A stretch of 52,971 bases of DNA from Deltaproteobacteria bacterium. GTDB lineage: Bacteria > Desulfobacterota > Desulfuromonadia > Geobacterales > Pseudopelobacteraceae. This document shows, one piece after another, positions 26,535-35,045 of the stretch (positions are counted from its first letter, which is position 1; each line of letters opens with the position of its first letter). The notes under the pieces are model-generated. The model was not told where the DNA came from. It saw nothing but the letters and a program-made list of their open reading frames with translations, and searched no databases. The translations under genes were made by a program, and so were the position numbers. Where the stretch lies: assembly GCA_016182975.1 (NCBI GenBank), contig JACPFJ010000024.1:1-52971 (forward strand), read 5' to 3'.

Positions 26535-28054
26535 CAGCGGATATTGGTGTAGAGTTTGTCGGCGTCGCCCTCAACCATGCGAACCCCTTCACGCTCCAGC
26601 AACTCGCCGGTCACCTGCCAGAGACGGGTGACGGCGTTGTCGTAGTTCACCACCGCAATGATCTGGTTGTTCTTGGCGCTGACCAGATCGTTTTCCACGT
26701 CCATCACATCCCTGGTAGTGGCTAGCCCCACCTCGTTCCTGCGGATGAAGGCCCTCAGCCGCTCATCGGCAAAGGCCCGCCCGCGGTCGGCCACGTCGAT
26801 CTGCTTGTAGCCGCTGATGACGCCGCGAATGGCACTTTTGACCTCGTTGGCGGCGCTCTCCTCCAGGCTCCTGATCTGCAGGGCGGTCTGCTCGGTCTTG
26901 AGCCGGCTCCTGCGGTAGTCGTTCTCGGCGGCGCTGTTGCCCAGCGAATAGGAGAGGTTCAGACCGATGCTCCAGACCGGGGTATCGAACGAAACGACCT
27001 TATTCAGGTCGCCCGGATAGTCGCGGTCCATGCCGGTCAGGGAGGTCGAGGCGGTCAGGGAGAGATCCGGCTTGGTCCGGTTACCGAAGACGCGGGTCTG
27101 GAGCTCGGCGATCTCCAGGTTGCGCTTCTGTTCCCTGATGTCGGGACGGCTCATGGCCCGCTTGAGCGCCTCCGTCTCGTTCACCTCGAATGGGTCGCGC
27201 CGTGGCGGGTCTGCCGTGAGGATATCCCCCCGCCCCTCGATCTGCAAGAGCAGGCGGAGCACATCCACCTGGTCGCTGACGGCCTTCTCGGCGTCGATCA
27301 TGTCCTTTTCCCGCGAGGTTACGCCGAATTCGGCGTTGAGGATCTCCATGGCGGGGAGCACCCCGGCGGCAACCCTGGCCTTGGTCTCGGCCAGGACTTT
27401 GCGGGCCAGTTCCAGCGAGACCTTTCTGACCTCCAGTTCCTCCCGCAGGCTGTAGAGCCGGTAATATTCGCTCCTGACCCGGGCGACCGTCGCCAGCAAC
27501 CGGTCGCTGAAGCGCTCGATCGAGGCATACTTGGAGAGGCGCGAGACATCGATGTTGACCTCGGTGTTCTCCCGCCCCAGGTTTTTCAGGAGCGGCTGGG
27601 TCAGGGTGACCCCCAGGCTCGACTGCCAGTAGTTGCTGAGACCCGTGGTAGAGGCGCTGAAGACGCCGGTACCGTTGAAGCTGTTTTTCAGATAGGCGTT
27701 GTTGAAGCTGAGCGCCGCCGTGCCCCCGGTCCAGAACAGGCGGCTCAAGGAGGCGTTGAGCTCAAAGGACTGCTGGCTGTTGGTACCCAGGGCAACCGTG
27801 CCAGCCGAGGCGGTGTTCGCGTCGCTGTAGCTTGTCTGGGCGCTGAAGAGCGGATCGTAGATCGAGCGGTTGCGGTTGATATCCGCCTCGAACTGGGCCG
27901 GGTTGTACAACTCGGCACGCACATCCAGGTTCCTCTCCACGCCCATGCGGATCGCCTCCTTCAGGGTCAGGGTCAGCGCCAGCGGGGGATCGGCGGCGTA
28001 GGCCCGGGACGCCATGCAGGTCAGCAATGCGGTGATGGTAACGAGCAGTCTCAC
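26534..28054 (-). CDS. TolC-family outer-membrane efflux protein
   Basis: Forms the outer-membrane channel of a tripartite exporter. The 506-residue protein has an N-terminal signal peptide (hydrophobic to about residue 17, likely cut after AYA at 20), two repeats of the outer-membrane factor domain, and long coiled-coil helices (for example RSLEESAANEVKSAIRG). No inner-membrane pump or adaptor gene is nearby, so the partner is elsewhere. It is translated just ahead of mqnA, an unusual pairing. The start at 28054 has AAAGGAA upstream. Confidence 0.92.
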   Translation of the reverse strand: MRLLVTITALLTCMASRAYAADPPLALTLTLKEAIRMGVERNLDVRAELYNPAQFEADINRNRSIYDPLFSAQTSYSDANTASAGTVALGTNSQQSFELNASLSRLFWTGGTAALSFNNAYLKNSFNGTGVFSASTTGLSNYWQSSLGVTLTQPLLKNLGRENTEVNIDVSRLSKYASIERFSDRLLATVARVRSEYYRLYSLREELEVRKVSLELARKVLAETKARVAAGVLPAMEILNAEFGVTSREKDMIDAEKAVSDQVDVLRLLLQIEGRGDILTADPPRRDPFEVNETEALKRAMSRPDIREQKRNLEIAELQTRVFGNRTKPDLSLTASTSLTGMDRDYPGDLNKVVSFDTPVWSIGLNLSYSLGNSAAENDYRRSRLKTEQTALQIRSLEESAANEVKSAIRGVISGYKQIDVADRGRAFADERLRAFIRRNEVGLATTRDVMDVENDLVSAKNNQIIAVVNYDNAVTRLWQVTGELLEREGVRMVEGDADKLYTNIR

Positions 28055-28067
28055 GGCAGGTTCCTTT

Positions 28068-28100
28068 CAAAAAAACAGGGCGAGATGATGTATCTCGCCC
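28068..28100 (-). terminator. Rho-independent terminator of the aro-acc-gcvH operon
   Basis: On the minus strand GGGCGAGAT and ATCTCGCCC form a 9-bp stem with a 5-base loop, followed by TGTTTTTTTG. It lies 25 bp after the gcvH stop and ends just before the tolC ribosome site. Confidence 0.92.
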
Positions 28101-28124
28101 TTATAGCACGGCTTGCGAAGTTTT

Positions 28125-28511
28125 CTAATCCCTGTTTTCCACGTAGTCGTTGTAATCGTCGGCCGACATGAGCCCCTTCAGTTCGTCGGGGTCGTCCAGC
28201 GACACCTCCAGCAGCCAGCCGGAGTCATAGGGGTCGTCATTGACCAGAGCGGGGTTGTCCAGCACTTCGTGGTTCACGTCGCGGACGGTACCGCTGAATG
28301 GGGCATACAGTTCCGCCACCGTCTTGCGGGCCTCGATGGAACCGACGGAATCATCCTGTTCCACCTCATCCCCCTCCTCGGGCAGCTCGACGCCGGAAAC
28401 CAGCCCCAACTCCTCCTGGGCAAAGTCGCTGATGCCGATCACGGCATAACCCTTTTCCACCCGTACCCAGACATGCTCCTTGGAATACTTCAACTCTTCC
28501 GGAAATTCCAT
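28125..28511 (-). CDS. gcvH: Glycine cleavage system H protein (lipoyl carrier)
   Basis: Carries the aminomethyl group on a lipoyl arm between the P, T and L proteins of glycine cleavage. The 128-residue protein has the lipoyl lysine K63 in EARKTVAELYAP and the typical KYSKEHVWV N-terminus. No gcvT or gcvP is in the window. It starts five bases after the accC stop, so it is part of the acc operon. In other bacteria GcvH also serves as a lipoyl donor for other complexes, which could explain its separate location; that is inference. Confidence 0.92.
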   Translation of the reverse strand: MEFPEELKYSKEHVWVRVEKGYAVIGISDFAQEELGLVSGVELPEEGDEVEQDDSVGSIEARKTVAELYAPFSGTVRDVNHEVLDNPALVNDDPYDSGWLLEVSLDDPDELKGLMSADDYNDYVENRD

Positions 28512-28516
28512 ATGCG

Positions 28517-29857
28517 TTACTCCAGCACGATCCTCTCGAGGAACGATGTATCGATATTGCCTTCGATGAAATCCTTATTGGCCATGATCCGTTTGTGAAA
28601 GAAGATGGTGGTCTTGATCCCCTCGATGATGAACTCGTCCAGGGCCCTGGCCATGCGTTTGATGGCGTCCTCGCGCGTTTCGGCATGAACGATCAGCTTG
28701 GCGATCATCGAGTCGTAGTGCGGCACGACCGTGTACTGGTCGTAGACGAAGGAGTCCACCCTCACCCCCAGGCCTCCCGGCGGATGATAGGCGGTGATCT
28801 TGCCGGGGCAGGGGGTAAACTTGAGCGGGTCCTCGGCGTTGATGCGGCATTCGATGGCGTGGCCGTTGATCCTGATGTCTTCCTGCCTGTAGCGCAGCGG
28901 CTTTCCGGCGGCGGAGAGGATCTGTTCGCGGACGATGTCGACACCGGTCACCATCTCGGTCACCGGGTGCTCCACCTGGACGCGGGTGTTCATCTCCATG
29001 AAGTAGAAATTGTTCTGCTTGTCCACCAGGAACTCCACCGTGCCGACGCTGTTGTAGCCAACGGCAGCGGCGGCCTTGACGGCGGCGGCGCCCATGGCGG
29101 CGCGGATCTCAGGGGTGACGACGGTGGAGGGGGCCTCCTCGATCAGTTTCTGGTGGCGGCGCTGGATTGAACAGTCGCGCTCACCCAGGTGGATCACGTT
29201 GCCGTGCTTGTCGGCCAGGATCTGGATCTCCACGTGACGCGGCTCTTCGCAGTACTTCTCGATGTAGACCTCGGGGTTGCCGAAACCTGCCTGGGCCTCG
29301 GCGCGGGCCGTGGCAAAGGCGTTGGGCAGGGCCGCCTGGGAGTGGACGATCTTCATCCCCCTGCCGCCGCCGCCGGCGGTGGCCTTGATGATCACCGGGA
29401 AGCCGATCTTTTTGGCGGTCTTGACCGCATCCTCGACCGTCTTCACCCCTTCCTTGGTGCCGGGCAGGATCGGCACCCCCTGCTTGATCACCGCCTGGCG
29501 GGCGCTGATCTTGTCGCCCATGATCCGCATGCTCTCCGGGCTGGGGCCGATGAAGGTGATGCCGCACTTCTCGCACACCTCGGCAAAATTGGCGTTCTCG
29601 GAGAGAAAGCCGTAGCCGGGGTTGATCGCCTCGGCATCGGTCAGCTCGGCGGCGCTGATGATGGCGTTGATGTTGAGATAACTCTGGCTGATTGCGGCCG
29701 GTCCGATGCAGACGCTCTCGTCGGCCAGCTTGACGTGCAGCGAATTGCTGTCGGCCTGTGAATAGACGGCCACCGTCTTGATGCCCAGTTCCTTGCAGGC
29801 ACGGATGACGCGGATGGCGATCTCGCCGCGATTGGCGATAAGTACTTTATGGAACAT
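28517..29857 (-). CDS. accC: Biotin carboxylase subunit of acetyl-CoA carboxylase
   Basis: Uses ATP to carboxylate the biotin on AccB, the first half of malonyl-CoA formation. The 446-residue protein shows the N-terminal [20 protein letters not shown] start (18 residues quoted as [18 protein letters not shown]), the ATP-grasp glycine loop [23 protein letters not shown], and the active-site [13 protein letters not shown]. The ATG at 29857 follows an 88-bp spacer after accB that carries a tandem heptamer repeat. The two subunits are still presumably co-transcribed. The product feeds fabD at 44.6 kb. Confidence 0.97.
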   Translation of the reverse strand: MFHKVLIANRGEIAIRVIRACKELGIKTVAVYSQADSNSLHVKLADESVCIGPAAISQSYLNINAIISAAELTDAEAINPGYGFLSENANFAEVCEKCGITFIGPSPESMRIMGDKISARQAVIKQGVPILPGTKEGVKTVEDAVKTAKKIGFPVIIKATAGGGGRGMKIVHSQAALPNAFATARAEAQAGFGNPEVYIEKYCEEPRHVEIQILADKHGNVIHLGERDCSIQRRHQKLIEEAPSTVVTPEIRAAMGAAAVKAAAAVGYNSVGTVEFLVDKQNNFYFMEMNTRVQVEHPVTEMVTGVDIVREQILSAAGKPLRYRQEDIRINGHAIECRINAEDPLKFTPCPGKITAYHPPGGLGVRVDSFVYDQYTVVPHYDSMIAKLIVHAETREDAIKRMARALDEFIIEGIKTTIFFHKRIMANKDFIEGNIDTSFLERIVLE

Positions 29858-29877
29858 GGAGATTGACCCCTTGAAAA

Positions 29878-29948
29878 GTAAGAATTCAGAACACTGAATT
29901 CAGAATCCAGAAGTTTTTTTCTGACTCCTGACTCCTGACTCCTGACTA
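29878..29948. repeat. Tandem heptamer CTGACTC repeat with GAATTC flank, copy 1
   Basis: Four tandem CTGACTC/CTGACTA heptamers occupy 29921-29948, preceded by a short T-run and a GAATTCAGA-containing arm. A related element in opposite orientation is at 38693-38745. The last unit contains the accB stop codon (CTA on this strand, TAG on the minus strand, 29946-29948). Confidence 0.85.
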
Positions 29949-30410
29949 CAGTTTCTCTATTACAAACAGCGGGTCGCCGTATTCCACCGGCTGGGCGTTC
30001 TCCTTGCAGATCTTGACGATCTTGCAGCGGCACTCGGCCTCGATCTCGTTCATAAGCTTCATCGCCTCGACGATGCAGAGCACCTGCCCCTTTTCCACGA
30101 CCTGCCCGACCTCGACATAGGATGCGGCATCCGGCGCCGGGGCGCGGTAGAAGGTCCCCACGATGGGTGAATTGACGGTTTCGCCAGTTTCCGCGGCCGG
30201 TGCTGCGGCCGGTGCGGCGACAGGTGCCGCCATCGGAGCAACCGCTGGCTGGGGGGCGGCATATGCGGCCGGAGGGGCCGCCACGGCTACGTATTCGGTC
30301 TTCTGTCCGCGCTTGATGATGATCTTCTCATCGGAATTGTCCATCTCGAACTCGGTGATATCGGTTTCGGTGATCATCTTTATCAGCACCTTCAAATCCT
30401 TGACGTCCAT
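29946..30410 (-). CDS. accB: Biotin carboxyl carrier protein of acetyl-CoA carboxylase
   Basis: Carries carboxybiotin between the biotin carboxylase and the carboxyltransferase. The 154-residue protein has the biotin lysine K118 in VEAMKLMNE, an Ala/Pro-rich linker (about 43-75) and an N-terminal MDVKDLKVLIKMI segment typical of AccB. The start at 30410 has AAGGAGAAGAGG just before it. Its TAG stop lies inside the heptamer repeat. It is followed by accC; the carboxyltransferase genes accA and accD are not in the window. Confidence 0.96.
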   Translation of the reverse strand: MDVKDLKVLIKMITETDITEFEMDNSDEKIIIKRGQKTEYVAVAAPPAAYAAPQPAVAPMAAPVAAPAAAPAAETGETVNSPIVGTFYRAPAPDAASYVEVGQVVEKGQVLCIVEAMKLMNEIEAECRCKIVKICKENAQPVEYGDPLFVIEKL

Positions 30411-30488
30411 CCTCTTCTCCTTTTAATGCATGGGAATTGTAACTGGTCTCAATCCGGAAAAACCGGATGGGAAACTGTTGGTTTGAAA

Positions 30489-31556
30489 CTACAGTACCAT
30501 CAGTTCCTTGGGTACCTGCGTCAGCAGGCGGCAGCCGTCGGCAGTGACCACCAGCGTGTCCTCGATCCGCACGCCACCGAAACCGGGGATGTAGATGCCC
30601 GGTTCGATGGTGAAAACCATCCCTTCCTCGACCATCGCCTCGCCGCGCGGCGAGATGACCGGCTTTTCGTGGATCTCCAGGCCTACGCCGTGTCCCAGGC
30701 CGTGCCCGAAATAATCGCCATAGCCGTACCCCCGGATGCACTCCCTGGCCACGGCGTCAAGCTCGCGGCAACCGACGCCCGGCCTGACCGATGCCACGGC
30801 CCTGTCGTGGGCCTCCTTCACGATCCCGTAGATCTCGCGGCTCCGCTCGTCGGGCGGGCCGAGCGCCACGGTCACGGTTTCATCGGAGCTGTAGCCGTCC
30901 CTGACGGCGCCGAAGTCTATGGTCACCAGTTCGCCGGAGCGGATCGGCTTTGCCGACGCCCGGCCGTGGGGCATGGCCCCCCGTTCCCCCGATGCAACGA
31001 TGAAGTCGAACGCCCGGCCCTCGGCCCCGCGGCGGCGCATCTCGAACTCCAGCTCGCGGGCGATCTCCGCCTCGCCGACACCCGGCTTCAGGAGAGGGAG
31101 CACCGCAAGAAGGGAGGCCGAAGCGATGGCTGCAACCAGGCCGAGCCGCTCCACCTCGTCCCGGTCCTTGCAGGATCGTATCTCGTCGAGCTCCGCGCCG
31201 ATTGGCGTCAGCTCGACCCCTTCCAGCCTGTCGGAGAGCGCCCTGAAATCCGCCACGGTCGTGTGGGCGGCCTCGAAGCCTACGCGGGAGAGCTTCAACT
31301 CCGCCAGCAGTTCGGCAATGCTGTCCAGTTTGACCGCGAACTGCCTGACCTCGGCGTCCCCCACCTCGGAGGAGGCCTGGGTCGTGTAGCGCGAATCGCA
31401 GAGGAACCAGGCGGCGTCACGGGTCAAAAGCAGCGCCCCCTCCGAACCGCTGAAACCGCACAAGTAACGGATATTCAGCAGGTTGGAGAACAGGATCGCA
31501 TCCAGGTCGTATGTATTGAAAAAGCGCTCCAGCCTGGCGCGCCTGTTTTTTAGCAT
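30489..31556 (-). CDS. M24 family aminopeptidase (Xaa-Pro type)
   Basis: A two-metal peptidase that removes N-terminal residues, probably ahead of proline. The 355-residue protein has the metal ligands in order: D in VTIDFGA, D in SSDETVTV, H in GHGLGHGVGLEIHE, E in TIEPGIY, and E in VRIEDT. The N-terminal creatinase-like domain is also present. ATG 31556 is preferred over a frame start 12 codons upstream, although its ribosome site is weak (GGGG 12 bases away). It lies between aroQ and accB, as is common near efp and accB in many bacteria, but no efp gene is seen here. Confidence 0.9.
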   Translation of the reverse strand: MLKNRRARLERFFNTYDLDAILFSNLLNIRYLCGFSGSEGALLLTRDAAWFLCDSRYTTQASSEVGDAEVRQFAVKLDSIAELLAELKLSRVGFEAAHTTVADFRALSDRLEGVELTPIGAELDEIRSCKDRDEVERLGLVAAIASASLLAVLPLLKPGVGEAEIARELEFEMRRRGAEGRAFDFIVASGERGAMPHGRASAKPIRSGELVTIDFGAVRDGYSSDETVTVALGPPDERSREIYGIVKEAHDRAVASVRPGVGCRELDAVARECIRGYGYGDYFGHGLGHGVGLEIHEKPVISPRGEAMVEEGMVFTIEPGIYIPGFGGVRIEDTLVVTADGCRLLTQVPKELMVL

Positions 31557-31596
31557 AGGTGAAACCCCAAATACAAACTGTTTTTTGAACACAACG

Positions 31597-31699
31597 GCTG
31601 ATTCTTAACGCAAAGACGCAAGGACTCGAAGAAGCTCGATTTTCATTGATGTAACCTTGCGGCTTGGAACCTTTGTGTCTTTGCGTTAATGTTTTTCAG
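31597..31699. repeat. Dispersed palindromic repeat TTAACGCAAAG, copy 2
   Basis: Second copy of the element at 19532-19634, same orientation: GCTGATTCTTAACGCAAAG on the left and CTTTGCGTTAATG on the right, with diverged middle. Its right boundary contains the TGA that would end the full-length aroQ frame (31696-31698). Confidence 0.88.
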
Positions 31700-32132
31700 A
31701 TTGTTTTAGTTAAACTGAAAATAGCCCGCAGTCCGAGCAGATAGCTGTCCCTGCCGAAACCGCAGATCTGCCCCAGCGCCAGCGGCGCCGTCAGGCTCTT
31801 GTGGCGGAACTCCTCGCGCCGGTGGATGTTGGAGAGGTGAACTTCCACGAACGGCAAACCAACGGCGGCCAACGCGTCGCGGATGGCGACGCTGGTATGG
31901 GTGTAGGCGGCCGGATTGATGACGATCCTTCGCAGGACCCCGCCGCCGCCTGGATGGCGTCGATCAGTTCCACCTCGGCGTTGGACTGCAGGAAGGCCAC
32001 GCTGCAGCCGAGCTCGGCGGCCAGACTCTCGATGGAGCGGTTGATCTCCTCCAGGGTCAATGTGCCGTAGACATCCGGTTCACGTTTGCCCAGGAGATTG
32101 AGATTGGGACCGTGCAGGACAAGAAAATGCAT
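31696..32132 (-). pseudogene. aroQ: Type II 3-dehydroquinate dehydratase, interrupted by a frameshift
   Basis: Should convert 3-dehydroquinate to 3-dehydroshikimate. From ATG 32132 the frame encodes the typical start [20 protein letters not shown] and [10 protein letters not shown], then goes out of frame at the four-base G run at 31938-31941. The next frame continues exactly where it should: [19 protein letters not shown], then [20 protein letters not shown] and [18 protein letters not shown], ending at TGA 31696-31698. One extra G restores a 146-residue protein of normal size. The ATG shares a base with the roadblock gene's TGA. All active-site segments are intact, so a sequencing error is as likely as a real pseudogene. 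If real, the product ends after about 114 residues. Confidence 0.88.
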
Positions 32133-32494
32133 CAACTTAACTCCCGTGCCAGTTCATCCGATCTGAGGCGCAGAAGATAACGCCCCTTGCCGAAATTGCC
32201 GGCCTTGGTCATTGCCAGCACCACAAACAGTTCGTCGCTGAGGACACGCATGACTACCCGCGCCTGGCTGGTGGTGATGGTAATCTCTTCCATTTCGCCC
32301 GACTTGATGAGAGTGACCGTACGCCTGATCTCCTTGAGCAGGGCGGCGTATTCGACGGTCAGGAGTTGCAGGTCTAATCCGGTCTGCGCCACCACGACCT
32401 CATCGATGGGTATGCCGTCGCTGGCCATGATGATGGCGGCAAGCCCCCCCTCGACATTCTCCACGATCGCCGTCAGCGTATCTCTCAGCGACAT
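32132..32494 (-). CDS. Roadblock/LC7 domain protein
   Basis: A 120-residue protein of the Roadblock/LC7 fold (MglB-like), which in bacteria often regulates small Ras-like GTPases. It fits in length and in the pattern VENVEGGLAAIIMASDGIPIDEV near the N-terminus. No GTPase gene is in the window. ATG 32494 has GGGAGG upstream and lies inside the end of the TPR gene (10-bp overlap); its TGA overlaps the aroQ ATG. Tight coupling with the TPR gene suggests the two proteins act together; their target is unknown. Confidence 0.82.
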   Translation of the reverse strand: MSLRDTLTAIVENVEGGLAAIIMASDGIPIDEVVVAQTGLDLQLLTVEYAALLKEIRRTVTLIKSGEMEEITITTSQARVVMRVLSDELFVVLAMTKAGNFGKGRYLLRLRSDELARELS

Positions 32495-33447
32495 GCCTTC
32501 AGCCTCCCGATGTTGTCCAGCCAACCCTCAAGCACGGCAATCGCCTCTGCCGCCCCGGCCGTTGCGGAGAAAGCGGCTGCCGGTGGAGATGACTCCCCTG
32601 TTGCACCTGCAAAGGGCGGCTCTGCGCCGGGCTGTAAGCCGGGAACGGCAGTGAAATCGGGCGTCCTGCCGGCCTCCAGTTCCGCCATGCGCGAACGCAC
32701 TCCGGCATTGCCGGGGTCGGCGGCCAGGATTGCGTGATAGATCTCCAGGGCCTTATCGCCAAAGCCCTGCCGTACGTACAACTCGGCCAGGGTGGCGGTG
32801 GAAAGGGGATCGTGATCCGTTGCAACAGGCGCGGCGCCGAGGTCCTCCGGTTCTTCCTCCTCCAGCAGGTCGCTCTCGTCCATATCGAGGATCTCGATGT
32901 CCTCGATGATCTCCTCCGCCTCGTGCTCCTCACCGTATGCCACGAACCCGTTGTCCAGCAGGTCAACGGCCGGCCCGGCGGCGTCCGCATCTGGAGCGGC
33001 GCCCTGAGCGGCAGCCGTTGTTGCGGCACTGCCGCGTTCAAGCCCCTCCAGCTCGAACCGGCATTCCGTGTCTCCCGGGTTGAAATCCAGCGCCGTGCGC
33101 AAGGCCATGATGGCGGCGTCACGGCTGCCGGCGGCGGACAAGAGCCGCGCCAGCATCTTCTGGGCCTCCCCGTCCTCCGGCAGCGCCGTGGTGACCCGTT
33201 CCAGGGCCTGGCGGCACTCCTCCCCTAGCCCCTTGGCGTGACAGGCCATGGCCAGGGCACGCTGGCCCGCGACAAAACCAGGATAACGCGCCACTCCCTG
33301 CCGGGCGGTGTGGAGGGCGTCGTCGACCAGCCCGAGCTTGAGATAGAGATCGGCCAGGCGTGCGAAGAGGAGCGAATCGGGGTCGTGCGCGAGCCTCCCC
33401 TCGTACTCCTTGATATCGGCCCAGAACGATGCGCCGTCATCTTGCAT
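32485..33447 (-). CDS. TPR-repeat protein of the aro operon
   Basis: A 320-residue protein with TPR-like helical repeats at both ends (about 10-130 and 210-255: ADLYLKLGLVDDALHTARQG, LYVRQGFGDKALEIYHAIL quoted separately) and a long acidic linker rich in Glu/Asp (about 165-205). The C-terminal 60 residues are Ala/Pro-rich. No signal peptide is seen. It starts three bases after the aroB stop and overlaps the roadblock gene. A protein-interaction role is likely; its partner may be the roadblock protein. Confidence 0.82.
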   Translation of the reverse strand: MQDDGASFWADIKEYEGRLAHDPDSLLFARLADLYLKLGLVDDALHTARQGVARYPGFVAGQRALAMACHAKGLGEECRQALERVTTALPEDGEAQKMLARLLSAAGSRDAAIMALRTALDFNPGDTECRFELEGLERGSAATTAAAQGAAPDADAAGPAVDLLDNGFVAYGEEHEAEEIIEDIEILDMDESDLLEEEEPEDLGAAPVATDHDPLSTATLAELYVRQGFGDKALEIYHAILAADPGNAGVRSRMAELEAGRTPDFTAVPGLQPGAEPPFAGATGESSPPAAAFSATAGAAEAIAVLEGWLDNIGRLKACR

Positions 33448-33450
33448 GGT

Positions 33451-34530
33451 TCACACCTCCAGCCCGCTCAAGGCAAGCAGTTGTTCCGGCGAGAGCATCT
33501 CCACGGCATGGTTGCCGATGCCCTGGTTGCAGACGAAAATGATGGTACCGCCGCGGCTCTTCTTGTCCTTGGAAAGGGTATCCAGCAACCGTCCCGGCTC
33601 AACCACCGGCGGGGTCAGTATAAGCCCGAATTTCTCCAAAAGCGCAGTGATCCTGGCGCCTTCGGCGGCGGAGCAATGTCCCAGCGCTGTGCTGATGCGC
33701 GCGGCCAGCGCCATCCCTATCGCCACGGCCTCGCCATGCACCATCTCGCGATACCCGGCCAGGGTCTCCAGGGCATGCCCCAGGGTGTGGCCGTAGTTGA
33801 GAACGGCGCGCAGCCCGGCTTCCCGCTCGTCGAGCTCCACCACCCGCGCCTTGGTCCGGCAGCAGCCGTGGATCACCTCGATCAGGTGCCCCCGCTCCAT
33901 GTTGAGGATCGCGCTGGCATTGCGCTCCAGGTACTCGAAAAAGGCGCCGTCAAGGGCCACACCGTATTTGACCACCTCGGCCATTCCGGCGCGAAACTCG
34001 CGCACGGGGAGCGTGGCCAGGGTCTCCACGTCGATCAGCACCAGCCGGGGCTGATAGAAGGCGCCGATCAGGTTCTTGCCGCGGGGGTGGTCAATGCCGG
34101 TCTTCCCCCCCACGCTGCTGTCGACCTGGGCCAGGAGCGTTGTCGGCACCTGCACGAAGGGGATGCCGCGCAGGTAGGTGGCGGCCGCGAAACCGGCCAT
34201 GTCCCCCACAACCCCACCACCCAGGGCGACGATGAACGATCTGCGGTCGAGTCCGGCATCGATCAGGCCGTCGTAGACCCGATTCAGGGTAGCGGCGTTC
34301 TTGTACTCCTCGCCGTCGGGGATCTCGATCACGCTGACCGAGTTTCCGGCATCCGCCAGCGACCGCAGAACGCTATCGCCATAGAGCGCGGCAACAGTCG
34401 GGTTGGTGATCAGCGCCACGCGCCCCTTCAGGCCGATCCCGGCGCAACGGTCTCCCAGCGACGGCAGGCAACCGCTCTCGATGACGATATCGTAGCTCTG
34501 TGCGCCCAGGTTGACGGTCAAGCGACTCAC
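33451..34530 (-). CDS. aroB: 3-dehydroquinate synthase
   Basis: Cyclises DAHP to 3-dehydroquinate, the second shikimate step, using NAD+ and a metal ion. The 359-residue protein has the NAD-binding GGGVVGDMAGFAAATY, the lysine/aspartate region VDSSVGGKTGID, and the metal-binding histidines in LNYGHTLGHALE and MVHGEAVAIGM. The ATG at 34530 overlaps the end of aroK by four bases. Its product is the substrate of the interrupted aroQ gene two genes downstream. Confidence 0.96.
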   Translation of the reverse strand: MSRLTVNLGAQSYDIVIESGCLPSLGDRCAGIGLKGRVALITNPTVAALYGDSVLRSLADAGNSVSVIEIPDGEEYKNAATLNRVYDGLIDAGLDRRSFIVALGGGVVGDMAGFAAATYLRGIPFVQVPTTLLAQVDSSVGGKTGIDHPRGKNLIGAFYQPRLVLIDVETLATLPVREFRAGMAEVVKYGVALDGAFFEYLERNASAILNMERGHLIEVIHGCCRTKARVVELDEREAGLRAVLNYGHTLGHALETLAGYREMVHGEAVAIGMALAARISTALGHCSAAEGARITALLEKFGLILTPPVVEPGRLLDTLSKDKKSRGGTIIFVCNQGIGNHAVEMLSPEQLLALSGLEV

Positions 34531-35045
34531 GCTGGCAACCCCTTTAAATACCTAAGAATCTCTGCGGCCACATCTTCCACGGATTTAGCGTCCGTGTCAA
34601 TTCTAATATCGGCGGCGGCATAAAATTGTTCGCGCTCCTCCAACAGCCTCCGCATCCGCTCCTCGGGCCTTTCGCCGGCATACAAGGGCCGGTCTTCTGA
34701 GCCGGAAAGGCGCTCCAAAAGCCGCGGCAGGGAAGCGGTCAGGTTGATGACGGTACCGTAGCGCTGCATCAGCCTGCGGTTCTGTTCGGCAACCACGGCC
34801 CCGCCGCCGGTGGCGATCACCCCCCTGGCCCCCTCCAGCACCCGCTCCAGGCAGGCGCTCTCCAGGGCGCGGAAAGCGGGCTCCCCCTCCTCGGCAAAGA
34901 CGGCATTGATCGTTTTGCCGGCCGCAGCCACGATGACCTCGTCCAGGTCGATGAAAGGCAGCCCCAGGCTCTGCGCCAATAGCCTCCCCACGCTGCTCTT
35001 GCCGCTCCCCATGAAGCCGGTCAGGATCACCGATCTCTCAGGCAC
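34527..35045 (-). CDS. aroK: Shikimate kinase
   Basis: Phosphorylates shikimate at the 3-position with ATP. The 172-residue protein has Walker [12 protein letters not shown] (10-20), the shikimate-binding DLDEVI, GGG near residue 80, and the lid arginines in [20 protein letters not shown], split here as RPLYAG and [10 protein letters not shown]. It overlaps aroC by eight bases upstream and aroB by four downstream, so the three are translated together. Confidence 0.95.
   Translation of the reverse strand: MPERSVILTGFMGSGKSSVGRLLAQSLGLPFIDLDEVIVAAAGKTINAVFAEEGEPAFRALESACLERVLEGARGVIATGGGAVVAEQNRRLMQRYGTVINLTASLPRLLERLSGSEDRPLYAGERPEERMRRLLEEREQFYAAADIRIDTDAKSVEDVAAEILRYLKGLPA

Noticed and set aside
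29921..29948. CRISPR-like repeats
   Set aside because: The units are seven bases long and directly tandem without spacers; no cas gene is present.
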